The notes: a model not told the origin generated them from the sequence alone. Shown: positions 26,144 to 35,598, counted from the stretch's first letter. The stretch is DNA of 64,000 nt from Palleniella intestinalis (GCF_013166595.1 NZ_JABKKG010000003.1:335408-399407); one strand, 5' to 3'. Translations and numbers: made by a program.

Positions 26144-28015
26144 TTAACGTTTGCCGTGTCGTTTCGGTTTGAATGGGCGTGCCGGCGCTGTCCCTTTGTA
26201 CAGTGCTGCGATGAGGTCAGGGCGCCCCATGTTGCGCAAAGCCTGCTCGATGTTACGTCGTTCCTCAGGCTTGTACCAGAAGAAGAACTGCCGTTGCTGC
26301 AACTTCTCTTTCTGCGATTTGGCAGAATAGACAGGCTCGAGAGTGTACGGGTCGTAGCCGGTGTACCATGTTTCGGTGGCTATCGTCAGCGGGGTGGGAG
26401 TGAAGTCCTGTACCTGTTCCAGTTGGAAGTCCAAGCCTTTTGTTATCACGGCAAGCTCTGCCATGTCCTCGGTGTGGCATCCCGGGTGGGAAGAGATGAA
26501 GTAAGGGATAATCTGCTGGCGCAGTCCCTCTTCACGGCAGATACGGTCGAAGATGCGCTTGAAGTCGCGGAACTGTTGGAACGATGGCTTTCTCATCAGT
26601 CGCAGCACCTTGTCGGAAGTGTGTTCCGGTGCGACTTTCAGGCGGCCTGACACATGATTCGTGATGAGTTCGCGTGTATACTGCCGTGCAGCTTCGTTGG
26701 TTTTCTCGTCTTTTGAGTGGTGCAGCAGCAAGTCGTAGCGCACTCCGGAGCCGATGAAACTCTTTTTTACGCCCGGCAAAGCATCGACCGCATGGTAAAT
26801 GTCAAGCAGTTTGCTGTGGTCAGTGTCAAGGTTCGGGCACACATTCGGGTGGATGCACGAAGGCCGTTTGCACGCTTCGCATGCTTTCCTGTTCTTGCCT
26901 GCCATGCCATACATGTTTGCCGACGGCCCTCCGAGGTCAGACAAGTAGCCTTTGAAGTCTGGATGCTCCATGACCTTCTTCACCTCACGCAGGATGTTCT
27001 CCTTGGAACGGCATGTGATGAATTTCCCTTGGTGTGCCGATATGGTGCAGAATGCGCAGCCTCCGAAGCATCCACGGTGGATGTTGACAGAGAGTTTTAT
27101 CATCTCATAAGCAGGAATGCGCTTGCCTTTGTACTTAGGGTGCGGCATTCGTGTGTACGGCAAGTCGTGCGAGCGGTCAAGTTCCTCAGTCGTCATGGTA
27201 GGATATGGAGGATTGACCACGACAAACTTCCCGTCCACTTCCTGCAGCATGCGCTGCGCATGAATACGGTTGGACTCTTCCTCAATGTGCCTTATGTTCT
27301 CAGCCTGTGCGCGTTTGTTCTTCAGGCACTCCTCATGCGAGTGGAGCAGGATGTCGTCTTTCGTGATGCCGTCAGGGATTTCCTCCTTCCGGCATAGCAC
27401 AACAGTCTGCGGAAGGTCCTTGATTTCGCTGACAGGAGTGCCGTCGGCGACACGTTTTGCCAGTTCTGTGCTGACACGTTCTCCCATTCCGTAGGTTATC
27501 ATGTCGGCATCAGAGTCGCATAAGATGCACTTCTGCAGACGGTCCTGCCAATAGTCATAGTGCGTGACGCGTCGCAGTGAAGCCTCGATGCCGCCAAGAA
27601 TGACCGGTGTGTCAGGATATAACTGCTTGAGAATCTTTGTGTAGACTATCGTAGGATATTCCGGGCGGCAGTCGTGCCGTCCGTCAGGCGAGTAGGCATC
27701 CTCACTTCTCAGGCGGCGGTTTGCTGTGTATTTGTTGACCATGGAGTCCATGCAGCCCGGTGAAATGGCAAAGAAGAGGCGAGGCTTGCCCAGCTTCTTG
27801 AAGTCGCGGAAGTCGCCGTGCCAGTCCGGTTGCGGCACAATAGCGACACGATAGCCTTCCGCCTCCCATGTCCTGCCTATTACGGCAGCACCGAAAGACG
27901 GGTGGTCAACATACGCATCGCCGGAGAAGATGATTATGTCGACATAATCCCAGCCGCGCAGTTCAAGCTCCTTCTTGGTCGTTGGTAGAAAGTCCGTCAG
28001 CATCATGTTCTGCAT
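26144..28015 (-). CDS. ygiQ: YgiQ family radical SAM protein
   Basis: A 623-residue radical SAM protein of the YgiQ (UPF0313) family. It has the cluster motif CFGGCAFCTISAHQGK, an N-terminal family domain (LRGWDYVDIIIFSGDAYVDH) and a second cysteine cluster, CEACKRPSCIHPNVCPNLD. The basic C-terminus (ARPFKPKRHGKR) is also typical. The reaction is unknown. Its N-terminus overlaps the 3' end of the small gene upstream by about 40-53 bp, depending on which of three Met codons is used. Confidence 0.92.
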   Translation of the reverse strand: MQNMMLTDFLPTTKKELELRGWDYVDIIIFSGDAYVDHPSFGAAVIGRTWEAEGYRVAIVPQPDWHGDFRDFKKLGKPRLFFAISPGCMDSMVNKYTANRRLRSEDAYSPDGRHDCRPEYPTIVYTKILKQLYPDTPVILGGIEASLRRVTHYDYWQDRLQKCILCDSDADMITYGMGERVSTELAKRVADGTPVSEIKDLPQTVVLCRKEEIPDGITKDDILLHSHEECLKNKRAQAENIRHIEEESNRIHAQRMLQEVDGKFVVVNPPYPTMTTEELDRSHDLPYTRMPHPKYKGKRIPAYEMIKLSVNIHRGCFGGCAFCTISAHQGKFITCRSKENILREVKKVMEHPDFKGYLSDLGGPSANMYGMAGKNRKACEACKRPSCIHPNVCPNLDTDHSKLLDIYHAVDALPGVKKSFIGSGVRYDLLLHHSKDEKTNEAARQYTRELITNHVSGRLKVAPEHTSDKVLRLMRKPSFQQFRDFKRIFDRICREEGLRQQIIPYFISSHPGCHTEDMAELAVITKGLDFQLEQVQDFTPTPLTIATETWYTGYDPYTLEPVYSAKSQKEKLQQRQFFFWYKPEERRNIEQALRNMGRPDLIAALYKGTAPARPFKPKRHGKR

Positions 28016-28283
28016 ACAGCGTGATAAGGTTAGCGAGCCCGATTGCCTTCATGTCAGGATTGTAGATGACATCAAAGCAAAGGTCCATAAGATTCTTGTC
28101 CGAAGTCCCCTCATGTTCAAGGAGTGCGCGTATGTTCAGGCGCAGTTTGCCGAGCACTGTCTCGTCGACGATGCCGTTACTGTCTATGAGGTTGCGGAAA
28201 AGACTGTACTTTCTCAGTGTCGCAAGGTGCTCCGCTGTGATTTCAATGGTGCGTGTACCTTTGGCGTTGGCTATGATTTGCAT
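27963..28283 (-). CDS. Small conserved-looking hypothetical protein
   Basis: A 106-residue acidic protein with no signal peptide or membrane segment. The sequence is balanced in composition (ITAEHLATLRKYSLFRNL, LMDLCFDVIYNPDMKAIGLA) and looks like a helical soluble domain. I do not recognise it. It overlaps the start of ygiQ by up to 53 bp in another frame, which suggests translational coupling. The unusually long overlap means one of the two boundaries may be wrong. Confidence 0.6.
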   Translation of the reverse strand: MQIIANAKGTRTIEITAEHLATLRKYSLFRNLIDSNGIVDETVLGKLRLNIRALLEHEGTSDKNLMDLCFDVIYNPDMKAIGLANLITLYAEHDADGLSTNDQEGA

Positions 28284-28387
28284 AATGTGATGATTGTTTT
28301 CTGTTGGTTATGTTTCTTCGTTGTTTTATTAATAGATTGGGGCGTTAGGTTGGGTAATTCTGTTTGCTTGCATTCACACATTGAGGA

Positions 28388-28840
28388 TTATTTAGCTTTC
28401 AGCATCAAATCAACAAAGTTTTGTGGTGATATTACCGTTATGCTGTCTGTCTTTTCGAAATTCTTGATATTATTTGTGACAAGGAAATTGCAATTGCATT
28501 TCAATGCCGTTTGTAGTTGGAAACTGTCTTCAAGGTCATTGAAAGCCATGTCATTAATGCCGTTGCGCAAGGCGGTTTCGTCAATCCCTGCAACAGTCAT
28601 AGTGTCAAGAATGTTGGTTAGGATTGTCCGTATTGCTGAAACTTTATTGTCACCGAATATCCCATTTTTCTTTAAATACCTTTCCAAATAAAAGCTTGTT
28701 GTGTAAATGGTGGAGACTGATATGACGCAATCGCTTTTGCCGAAAGAGCGCAATATGGTCTTCACATGGTCAGAACCTTCTCTTTTGAGTAAGAGGTCAA
28801 GGATTACATTCGTGTCAAGAAACAGTCTAAATTTCCCCAT
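28388..28840 (-). CDS. PIN-domain ribonuclease, probable VapC-type toxin
   Basis: A 150-residue PIN protein. Acidic active-site residues are visible in FLDTNVILDLLL (Asp9) and AFNDLEDSFQ, and the family end LVTNNIKNF is present. PIN toxins cleave RNA, often tRNA or rRNA. It overlaps the small upstream gene by 14 bp, the arrangement of a type II toxin-antitoxin pair. The DxEDA motif common in VapC reads NDLEDS here. Activity is untested. Confidence 0.82.
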   Translation of the reverse strand: MGKFRLFLDTNVILDLLLKREGSDHVKTILRSFGKSDCVISVSTIYTTSFYLERYLKKNGIFGDNKVSAIRTILTNILDTMTVAGIDETALRNGINDMAFNDLEDSFQLQTALKCNCNFLVTNNIKNFEKTDSITVISPQNFVDLMLKAK

Positions 28841-29102
28841 AACGTTCGTTCATTATGTCTTCACGTGTAACCTTATAGTCCACACCATCGTCATGCAGTA
28901 CCCCACACAATTGCTCTATGCAAGCCAAACGCTTTTCTGCCGTGCTTTTCTCAACTTCCGGTTCTTGTGAATCAATATTGAGCACAAGCCTTAATAATTT
29001 GTTGGCATAAGCCTCAATGGATTGCCGCTCACTCATTGCGCGGGCACTAAGTGCGCTCATGACATTGTTGTCAAGACGAATAGTTTTGTGTTTTGTAATC
29101 AT
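28827..29102 (-). CDS. Probable cognate antitoxin of the PIN toxin
   Basis: A 91-residue protein starting MITKHKTIRLDNNVMSALS, a pattern of ribbon-helix-helix-like antitoxins: a short basic strand then helices (ARAMSERQSIEAYANKLLRL). The C-terminal half is acidic and would wrap the toxin. I start here rather than 34 codons upstream because a promoter -7 box lies 28 bp before this ATG. Its stop overlaps the toxin start by 14 bp. Confidence 0.75.
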   Translation of the reverse strand: MITKHKTIRLDNNVMSALSARAMSERQSIEAYANKLLRLVLNIDSQEPEVEKSTAEKRLACIEQLCGVLHDDGVDYKVTREDIMNERYGEI

Positions 29103-29129
29103 AGTGTCCTGTTTTGAGATTTTCAATTG

Positions 29130-29137
29130 CAAAATTA
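29130..29137 (-). promoter_or_regulatory. -7 box of the toxin-antitoxin pair
   Basis: Minus-strand TAATTTTG followed by C lies 28 bp upstream of the antitoxin ATG. Autoregulation at this site would be usual for such pairs. Confidence 0.5.
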
Positions 29138-29261
29138 ATACATTAAATCGTGAATTCCAAACAATTGCGGATGTTTTTTTGCTTGCCTGACAGGCATGAA
29201 CCATGTGGCGTGAATACTCGTTTCTTTGAGTGTAACTCTATGATTAAGCAGATGCAGCCCA

Positions 29262-32075
29262 TCATTCTTTCTTTCCTCGTCTGAGGAAAGCCAGTATCTT
29301 TTTCATCAAAAGATTCCTGTTTGCGGCATCCTTCACGCATTCAAAAGGGAAGCCAAGTGCAAAGACCCGGTACGCGTCACCATCATAAGTCACAGAAGCC
29401 TGAGAGCCGGAAGCGTAGGCAAGGTACTTTTGGTCAGAGAGTGAGTCGGTGGAAAACAGGATGTCCGATGCCACAGAGGCATAATGCTTGTCGTTCACGT
29501 GCCTGAAGACGGACATTTGCATGCCGTTCCCAGAGACGATGTCCATTGGCTCGCTCTTGCGGAAAGGCAGTGAGTCGCAGTCCGTTCCGCCGTACATTAT
29601 GTGGAGATTGTCGGCAAGCCATGCCTGCTCTTCCTCTTCCTGCATGTCCGAGGCGATATAGCTTCCGCTGAGGAACAGCCCTCCTCCGCGCTCGATGAAT
29701 GCTTCGATGCCTTCACGCATTTGCGGGGTGAACGTCTTGTAGGTCAGGAGCGAATAACCGTCGTCCTTCTCGTTGCCAAAGAGGATGTCAAGGACGCTCA
29801 CGCCGGTGATGTCCGTCTGTTGTGAGAAGCAATTAGAAGAAAGGCTCACAACGTTATATTTTCCTGCGTTCCTTACGGCTTCCGCATGGGCAAAAGCGTA
29901 GTTGAAGTCATTGCCGGCAGTGAAGCGTCCAAGCAAATCGTTGTTTGTGAAGCCAAGTCCTGTGCCTTTTCCTGCCTGCGTTTTGTCAAAGACCTGCTGA
30001 TGGCCAATCCATGCAGGAGTCTTCCCGAGCGACAGTCCTACGTCGGCATCAAGGTCAAACCCGCAGATGCTGTCAGTCTCCACGACAGCCGGTGACGACA
30101 GTCGGTGGAAGGCGTTGACAATCATCACAGTCTCTTTCGCCTCAGGAGAATAAAGCGCGACAAGCTCTTCCGTCGGAAAACTCTCACCTCCGCTGTTGGC
30201 GGCAGTGAGGCGGAAGCGGTAGAGGGTGTTCGGTGACAGGCGGATTTTATGCTCTGTGCCTTTTATTATATGACCGTTGTCGTAGCCGGTTTTGTCAGTC
30301 CCTGTGTACAACACATAGGAGTCTGGAACGGCGGACGGCTCGAGGGAGTCGGTCTGCGCGCTCCACTTTAATGTCAGTTCGTCACCTTCCAGCGTGGCAG
30401 CAGAGAAATTCTGCGGAGTGAGTGGCTGCACGACAGCCTGCCTTCCGTCCCTTTCGCAAAGCCAGCGCAGTATGGTTTTGTAGATAGCGCGTGAAAGGAC
30501 AAACTTGAAGTTCGGATCATGGCCGCATTTCAGGTCAGGGAAATTCTCGTGGGACATGGTCTCGAGTATCGCCGACGGCTGTGCCGGCAGGCGCGTCTCG
30601 CTGTAATTCTTGTCCCAAACCTCACGCACCACCCATTTTCCGAATGCCTTGTTAAGGTCGTTCGACACACTTCTCAGCAGTTCGGTCGCAAAGTTTTTTG
30701 ACACGGAGCGCGGCCTTCCGTCCGCTGTCTCCTTATTGTTGAAGTTTGTCGTGCATATTGTCAAAGTGCCGTAGTGCGTCGTGAAATCGCGCAGCCAGCC
30801 GGCATCGCTGTGTATGGCAAGCTGCAAATCGAGGGGCACATGCCCGAGATGAGTGTCGCCGCGCTGAAGGTTGATTTGCTGCAGCGGTGTCCCGTTGACG
30901 CTGTCAAGCACCGCCATGGCAGTCGAATCGATGACAGCTTCGGACAAACTGTCAGGGTATGCCGTGCCAAAGCTGTCGATGTTCGCCTTCGTTATGCTGT
31001 CAACGTACAGCCGTACAGCATTTTCGGCAAGCGTGAGTGAGTCGATGTCGAACACCGGATGCTGCGGAGTGGGGGATTCGATGGGGTTGGTGCACGAACC
31101 GTACGACAGCCAGTTGGAAGCCAGTGAACGGCAGTTGATGTCCTCACTGTAATCGTTTTTCCCTGTTTTTGTCATGTACATCGCCTTCGGCACTCCTGCA
31201 AACTGTGTGTAGTAGCGTGCAGCCTCCAAGGCACGCGGCAGTCCGGAAGTCTTGCCGCCACGCTGATGATCGCCCATACCGCCACCGAAGCGCACGGCGT
31301 CGGTGGTCACGACTCCCTTCTGCGCACTGCGGTTTGTCACACACACATAATTGTTTGTCGGAGCATTTGCCTCAAATTCAAAAGTGCCGAGGTACACCCA
31401 TGTCGAACTGCCCATTTGCTGGTTGACACGGAACGTGGTGGCTGTCCCCCGGTGGCACACTATGTATTCGGCATCGTCTATCGACTCTTCCACCGTCTGG
31501 TAGCTGACATAGACGGCATATCGCCCCCTTTCGCGAATCTTTGGGAAATAGAAAGCTCGCGCCATGTCCGTCCCTGTCCCGGCAGTCGTCCTTGCCATTC
31601 TTGCCGTTCCTGTTGCAAAAGGGCGGTCACCGTCCTTGTAGCACATTCCCGTGGTGGCGAATCCCGGCAGCGGTGATGTCACCCAGCCTGCCTTTCCCGC
31701 ACTTTCTGAGTATCCTGATTGCGGCATGTCGTTGTCGACGATGACCATGTTCGTCTGCCAGTCCCTCTCTCTCGGCACGAAAATGTTCGCTCCGGCGTTC
31801 TCGAGCATAGGGATAAGATAAGGATAGACTATGGATTGCGTGAAGACATCCTCGCATGTGCCGTAGAGCTGTGCCCTTTGCCATTCCCACCTGTCCCTGC
31901 TGATGTTGTAGTATCTGCCGTGGCTTGGCCAGACAGACAAATGTTTGCCTGCCAGACCGTTCTCGATTGTCGTCGCTTTGGATACGTTTCTGACCCACGG
32001 CTGCTGTGCGCTGACGGATAGTAATATGTTGATTAACAGTACAGTTAGTGTTATCTTTCGAAGCATTTCTGTCAT
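29262..32075 (-). CDS. Large secreted amidase-like protein with golvesin-type and fibronectin III domains
   Basis: A 937-residue exported protein (signal MLRKITLTVLLINILLSVSA from the second Met). The zinc ligands of an N-acetylmuramoyl-L-alanine amidase (Amidase_3) fold can be placed in order: PSHGRYY, LIPMLENAG, AIHSDAG and LETMSHEN. A golvesin-C-terminal-like beta domain (about residues 110-270, KAGWVTSPLPGF to TDAVRFGGGMG) is inserted between the second and third ligands. A fibronectin type III domain (about 540-630) and a C-terminal domain of unknown type follow. Similar proteins are often labelled xanthan lyase; peptidoglycan hydrolysis is more consistent with the ligands. Confidence 0.78.
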   Translation of the reverse strand: MTEMLRKITLTVLLINILLSVSAQQPWVRNVSKATTIENGLAGKHLSVWPSHGRYYNISRDRWEWQRAQLYGTCEDVFTQSIVYPYLIPMLENAGANIFVPRERDWQTNMVIVDNDMPQSGYSESAGKAGWVTSPLPGFATTGMCYKDGDRPFATGTARMARTTAGTGTDMARAFYFPKIRERGRYAVYVSYQTVEESIDDAEYIVCHRGTATTFRVNQQMGSSTWVYLGTFEFEANAPTNNYVCVTNRSAQKGVVTTDAVRFGGGMGDHQRGGKTSGLPRALEAARYYTQFAGVPKAMYMTKTGKNDYSEDINCRSLASNWLSYGSCTNPIESPTPQHPVFDIDSLTLAENAVRLYVDSITKANIDSFGTAYPDSLSEAVIDSTAMAVLDSVNGTPLQQINLQRGDTHLGHVPLDLQLAIHSDAGWLRDFTTHYGTLTICTTNFNNKETADGRPRSVSKNFATELLRSVSNDLNKAFGKWVVREVWDKNYSETRLPAQPSAILETMSHENFPDLKCGHDPNFKFVLSRAIYKTILRWLCERDGRQAVVQPLTPQNFSAATLEGDELTLKWSAQTDSLEPSAVPDSYVLYTGTDKTGYDNGHIIKGTEHKIRLSPNTLYRFRLTAANSGGESFPTEELVALYSPEAKETVMIVNAFHRLSSPAVVETDSICGFDLDADVGLSLGKTPAWIGHQQVFDKTQAGKGTGLGFTNNDLLGRFTAGNDFNYAFAHAEAVRNAGKYNVVSLSSNCFSQQTDITGVSVLDILFGNEKDDGYSLLTYKTFTPQMREGIEAFIERGGGLFLSGSYIASDMQEEEEQAWLADNLHIMYGGTDCDSLPFRKSEPMDIVSGNGMQMSVFRHVNDKHYASVASDILFSTDSLSDQKYLAYASGSQASVTYDGDAYRVFALGFPFECVKDAANRNLLMKKILAFLRRGKKE

Positions 32076-32108
32076 GATGTCGCAAGTGCCTTTTTCCTCG
32101 GCAATGCG

Positions 32109-32187
32109 AAAGGTAACGTTTTATGTAGTGAAAGGTAACCTTTCGCATGGTAAAAGGTAACCTTTTGTTGGGTGAAAGGTAACCTTT
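32109..32187. repeat. Palindrome array 2: four AAAGGTAACCTTT units, 22-bp period
   Basis: Cores are centred at 32115, 32137, 32159 and 32181, each exactly 22 bp apart. Three are perfect GGTAACC; the first reads GGTAACG. The array fills the gap between the acyltransferase stop and the amidase-like start, about 30-110 bp upstream of the latter. Confidence 0.92.
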
Positions 32188-32205
32188 TGCAAAGCCGAAG
32201 AGAAG

Positions 32206-32748
32206 CTATATTATGAAATTCTCGGGATGCTTGCCTTCAAAGGCAGTATAATAGCGTTTTATCTCCTCCATGTCCTTGTCGATGTCGCCCGATGGAATGA
32301 TGGTTTTCGTGCATGTTATCATCCTTTTTCCGTAGTCCATGCCATAGAGGAGTATCGGCATTTTGGCTTTCAGCGCGATATAGTAAAAGCCCTTTTTCCA
32401 TTCCTTTGTCGCGCTCCTTGTCCCTTCGGGAGTCACACAGAGCTTGAAGCTCTCCTTGCTTTTCGCCGTTTCGGCAAGAGTGTCGGTCATCGATGTGCTC
32501 TTCTGCCGGTAGACAGGGATGCCGCCCATGCTCCTGAACAAGATGCCGAGAGGCCAGAAGAACCACTCCTTTTTCATGAGGAAATTCGTGTGCATCCCTT
32601 CAGCCATGGCAAAAAGCTGCCCTATGATGAAGTCCCAGTTGCTTGTGTGCGGTGCGAGGCATATTATGTATTTGTCCGGATGCTCTTGGGTTATGTCCTT
32701 CTTCCAACCCATAAGTCCGTAGAGAATCCATTGGCAAAGTCTTTTCAT
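32206..32748 (-). CDS. PlsC-type 1-acyl-glycerol-3-phosphate acyltransferase family protein
   Basis: A 180-residue acyltransferase. The HX4D motif is HTSNWD and the second block is PEGTRSATKEWKKG; GGIPVYR is the third family motif. It probably acylates a lysophospholipid or related lipid at the inner membrane. At 180 residues it is a short member. It lies upstream of the large amidase-like gene with palindrome array 2 between them. Confidence 0.85.
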   Translation of the reverse strand: MKRLCQWILYGLMGWKKDITQEHPDKYIICLAPHTSNWDFIIGQLFAMAEGMHTNFLMKKEWFFWPLGILFRSMGGIPVYRQKSTSMTDTLAETAKSKESFKLCVTPEGTRSATKEWKKGFYYIALKAKMPILLYGMDYGKRMITCTKTIIPSGDIDKDMEEIKRYYTAFEGKHPENFII

Positions 32749-32883
32749 GAGGTTACATTTTGTGCAAGTGCAAATTAGGGTTCAAAGTTATAAAAAATCT
32801 CTCAGATAGCCTAATTTGCAAATAAAAAAGTTTTATTTTGGATTTTTTTTTGCTGTTTGTTCGGTTTTTTGCCAAGAAATTGT

Positions 32884-32891
32884 TATCTTTG
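32884..32891 (+). promoter_or_regulatory. -7 box for pfp
   Basis: TATCTTTG followed by C, about 155 bp before the pfp ATG. The leader contains two GC-rich inverted repeats: GACGC/GCGTC near 32935-32960 and CGGGTGC/GCGCCCG near 32957-32994. Confidence 0.6.
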
Positions 32892-33045
32892 CAGGAGGAA
32901 AATGAGTATTGCGCCGGAACGCTGAGTGACGTTTTTGACGCATGGTTTTGCGCGTCGGGTGCCGGAGAAATCCTTTGCCGTTTGCTGCGCCCGACAAAGT
33001 TGTGATAAAGATTTCATACGATAACATAAACAAACAACAAGAACT

Positions 33046-34689
33046 ATGGAAAAAAGTGCATTGCAGATTGCTCGTGCCGCTTACCAGCCAAAGCTCCCTG
33101 TGGCTTTGCGTGGCGCACTGAATGCTGTAGAAGGTGAGCCGACACAGTCAGTCGCTGACCAGGAGGAAGTAGAGAAACTTTTCCCTAACACTTACGGAAT
33201 GCCATATCTTCGCTTTGAGCCTGTTGACGGCGAGATGAAGACACAGCAGATGAACGTGGGCGTTATCCTTTCAGGCGGACAGGCTCCCGGCGGTCATAAT
33301 GTCATCTCCGGTCTCTTTGACGGTATCAAGAAACTGAATCCGGCAAACAAGCTCTACGGTTTCATCCTTGGTCCGAGCGGACTTGTAGAGCATAACTACA
33401 TGGAACTGACTGCGGAGATTGTTGACGAGTACCGCAATACAGGTGGTTTCGATATTATTGGTTCCGGCCGTACAAAGCTCGAGAAGAAAGAGCAGTTTGA
33501 CAAGGGTCTTGAAATTCTCAAGGCACTTGACATCAAGGCGCTCGTAATCATCGGTGGTGACGACTCCAACACTAACGCTTGCGTGCTCGCCGAGTACTAC
33601 AAGGCTATCGATGCTGGTGTGCAGGTGATTGGCTGCCCTAAGACTATCGACGGCGACTTGAAGAACTCCGAGATTGAGACTTCATTCGGTTTCGATACAG
33701 CTACCAAGGTCTACTCAGAGGTTATCGGCAACATCATGCGCGACTGTAACTCTGCCAAGAAGTATTGGCACTTTGTCAAGCTCATGGGCCGTTCTGCTTC
33801 TCACGTCACACTTGAGTGCGCTCTTCAGACACATCCGAACATCACCCTCATCGGTGAGGAGGTTGAGGCTAAGAACCAGACTCTTGACGACGTTGTCACA
33901 TACATCGCTGACGCAGTGGCTGACCGTGCCACACGCGGCATGAACTATGGCGTGGTGCTCGTGCCGGAAGGCCTTATCGAGTTTATCCCTGCCATCAAGA
34001 AGCTGATTGCGGAACTTAACGATATGCTTGCAGCAAACCAGGCAGACTTCGACCTCGTTGCCGACGATAACAAGATCAGCTACGTGCTGAAGCACCTCTC
34101 TGACGAGAACGCTGCTATCTTCAAGAGCCTGCCTCTCTCTGTTTCACGCCAGCTCGCCCTTGAGCGCGACCCACACGGAAACGTGCAGGTTTCTCTCATC
34201 GAGACAGAGCAGCTGCTCGCAGAGATGGTTGGCAAGAAGCTCGCTGAGTGGAAGAAGGAAGGTCTCTTCAACGGCAAGTTCTCTACACAGCACCACTTCT
34301 TCGGCTACGAGGGACGTTGCGCAGCTCCGTCAAACTTTGATGCTGACTACTGCTACTCTCTCGGTTTCAACGCTTCCATGCTTATCGCTGCAGGCAAGAC
34401 AGGCTACATGTCTTCCGTTAAGAACACATCCAAGCCTGTTGACGAGTGGATTGCGGGAGGTATTCCTATCACCATGATGATGAACATGGAGAAGCGTAAC
34501 GGCGAGATGAAGCCTGTGATACGCAAGGCTCTTGTGGAGCTTGACGGCAAGCCATACAAGTATTTCGTTTGCCACCGCACAAAGTGGGCTCGTGAGACCG
34601 ACTTCGTATATCCTGGCCCGATACAGTATTTTGGTCCGGCAGAGGTGTGCGACCAGCCGACAAAGACATTGACTCTCGAGCACGAATAA
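33046..34689 (+). CDS. pfp: Diphosphate-dependent 6-phosphofructokinase
   Basis: This enzyme phosphorylates fructose 6-phosphate with PPi instead of ATP, reversibly, in glycolysis and gluconeogenesis. The 547-residue product is of the long plant/Bacteroidetes type. The GGDDSNTNA motif (Asp where ATP enzymes have Gly) and PKTIDGDLKN mark PPi use; GGQAPGGHNVISG is the N-terminal phosphate-binding loop. Codon use looks highly biased (many preferred codons such as ctc, gct and aag), fitting strong expression. It has a long structured leader and a hairpin after the stop. Confidence 0.95.
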   Translation: MEKSALQIARAAYQPKLPVALRGALNAVEGEPTQSVADQEEVEKLFPNTYGMPYLRFEPVDGEMKTQQMNVGVILSGGQAPGGHNVISGLFDGIKKLNPANKLYGFILGPSGLVEHNYMELTAEIVDEYRNTGGFDIIGSGRTKLEKKEQFDKGLEILKALDIKALVIIGGDDSNTNACVLAEYYKAIDAGVQVIGCPKTIDGDLKNSEIETSFGFDTATKVYSEVIGNIMRDCNSAKKYWHFVKLMGRSASHVTLECALQTHPNITLIGEEVEAKNQTLDDVVTYIADAVADRATRGMNYGVVLVPEGLIEFIPAIKKLIAELNDMLAANQADFDLVADDNKISYVLKHLSDENAAIFKSLPLSVSRQLALERDPHGNVQVSLIETEQLLAEMVGKKLAEWKKEGLFNGKFSTQHHFFGYEGRCAAPSNFDADYCYSLGFNASMLIAAGKTGYMSSVKNTSKPVDEWIAGGIPITMMMNMEKRNGEMKPVIRKALVELDGKPYKYFVCHRTKWARETDFVYPGPIQYFGPAEVCDQPTKTLTLEHE

Positions 34690-34708
34690 TCCTTTCGCTA
34701 TAAGCATA

Positions 34709-34749
34709 CATGACGCGCAGAACCCATCGTTTCGGGCTTGCGCGTCATG
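34709..34749 (+). terminator. Hairpin after pfp
   Basis: CATGACGCGCA (34709-34719) pairs with TGCGCGTCATG (34739-34749), with an inner CCC/GGG. There is no T tract, so it may be a processing or attenuating structure rather than a simple intrinsic terminator. Confidence 0.6.
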
Positions 34750-34791
34750 GGATGTGCAGTTTAGGCTGCATGAATTTCATAAACACGTTAA

Positions 34792-35598
34792 GTGGGAAAG
34801 AAAAGAACTACCAAAAATAAAAGAAAGCCACTCAGCCGCCATCCCAAATGGGTGTGGTGGCTGGGTGGCTTTTTGCTTGTGGCTGCCTACACCTGGGCTT
34901 TCTGGTATTTCTTCGTTTCTCCGACATCCTTCCGCTGGCAGGCGCTGTATGGTGATGCCAATTATCCGGAAGGTTATGAAATCCATGGCATAGATGTCTC
35001 CCATTATCAGGGAGACATTGACTGGGCGTTGCTCCGTACGGCGACCATCGATCGTTGTCCGGTGCGTTTTGTCCTCATAAAGGCGACGGAAGGCGCGAGC
35101 ATTGTTGACGAGAACTTTGAAGAAAACTTCTTCCAGGCGCGTGAACACGGGTTCATACGTGGCGCGTACCATTTCTACAGCCTTAAGACTCCTGCCAAGC
35201 AGCAGGCGGAATTCTTTCTTGCAAACGTGCCGCTTGAAGCAGGCGACTTGCCTCCAATCCTTGATGTGGAGCATAAGGCGAAGGACCGTTCGGTGGAAGA
35301 TTTCCAGCGCGATGTGCTGACATGGCTGCATACGGTGGAGAACAAATATCATGTCAAGCCCATTATATATACCTATTATAAATTTAAAGAGAAATACCTT
35401 ACCGACGCGCGCTTTGACGATTATCCTTATTGGATAGCGCACTACTATGTCGACAAGATGCAGTACAAGGGCAAATGGAAATTCTGGCAGCATACAGATG
35501 CCGGCAGGCTGCCCGGAATAGAAGGTGAGGTGGATTTTGATATTTATAATGGGTCTTTTTATGACTTAAAGAAACTCTGTTTACCGGAAGATGACTGA
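34792..35598 (+). CDS. GH25-family lysozyme, membrane-anchored
   Basis: A 268-residue protein with a basic N-terminus and one membrane helix (VWWLGGFLLVAAYTWAFWYF). A glycoside hydrolase family 25 domain follows: GIDVSHYQGDIDW, FVLIKATEG, the catalytic ILDVEHK, KPIIYTYYKF and FWQHTDAG. GH25 enzymes cut the muramic acid-N-acetylglucosamine bond of peptidoglycan. The start is GTG; no in-frame ATG would keep the anchor. It overlaps the mtaB start by 8 bp. Confidence 0.9.
   Translation: MGKKRTTKNKRKPLSRHPKWVWWLGGFLLVAAYTWAFWYFFVSPTSFRWQALYGDANYPEGYEIHGIDVSHYQGDIDWALLRTATIDRCPVRFVLIKATEGASIVDENFEENFFQAREHGFIRGAYHFYSLKTPAKQQAEFFLANVPLEAGDLPPILDVEHKAKDRSVEDFQRDVLTWLHTVENKYHVKPIIYTYYKFKEKYLTDARFDDYPYWIAHYYVDKMQYKGKWKFWQHTDAGRLPGIEGEVDFDIYNGSFYDLKKLCLPEDD

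Noticed and set aside
32884..33045. Known riboswitch class
   Set aside because: Hairpins are present but I recognise no conserved aptamer sequence.
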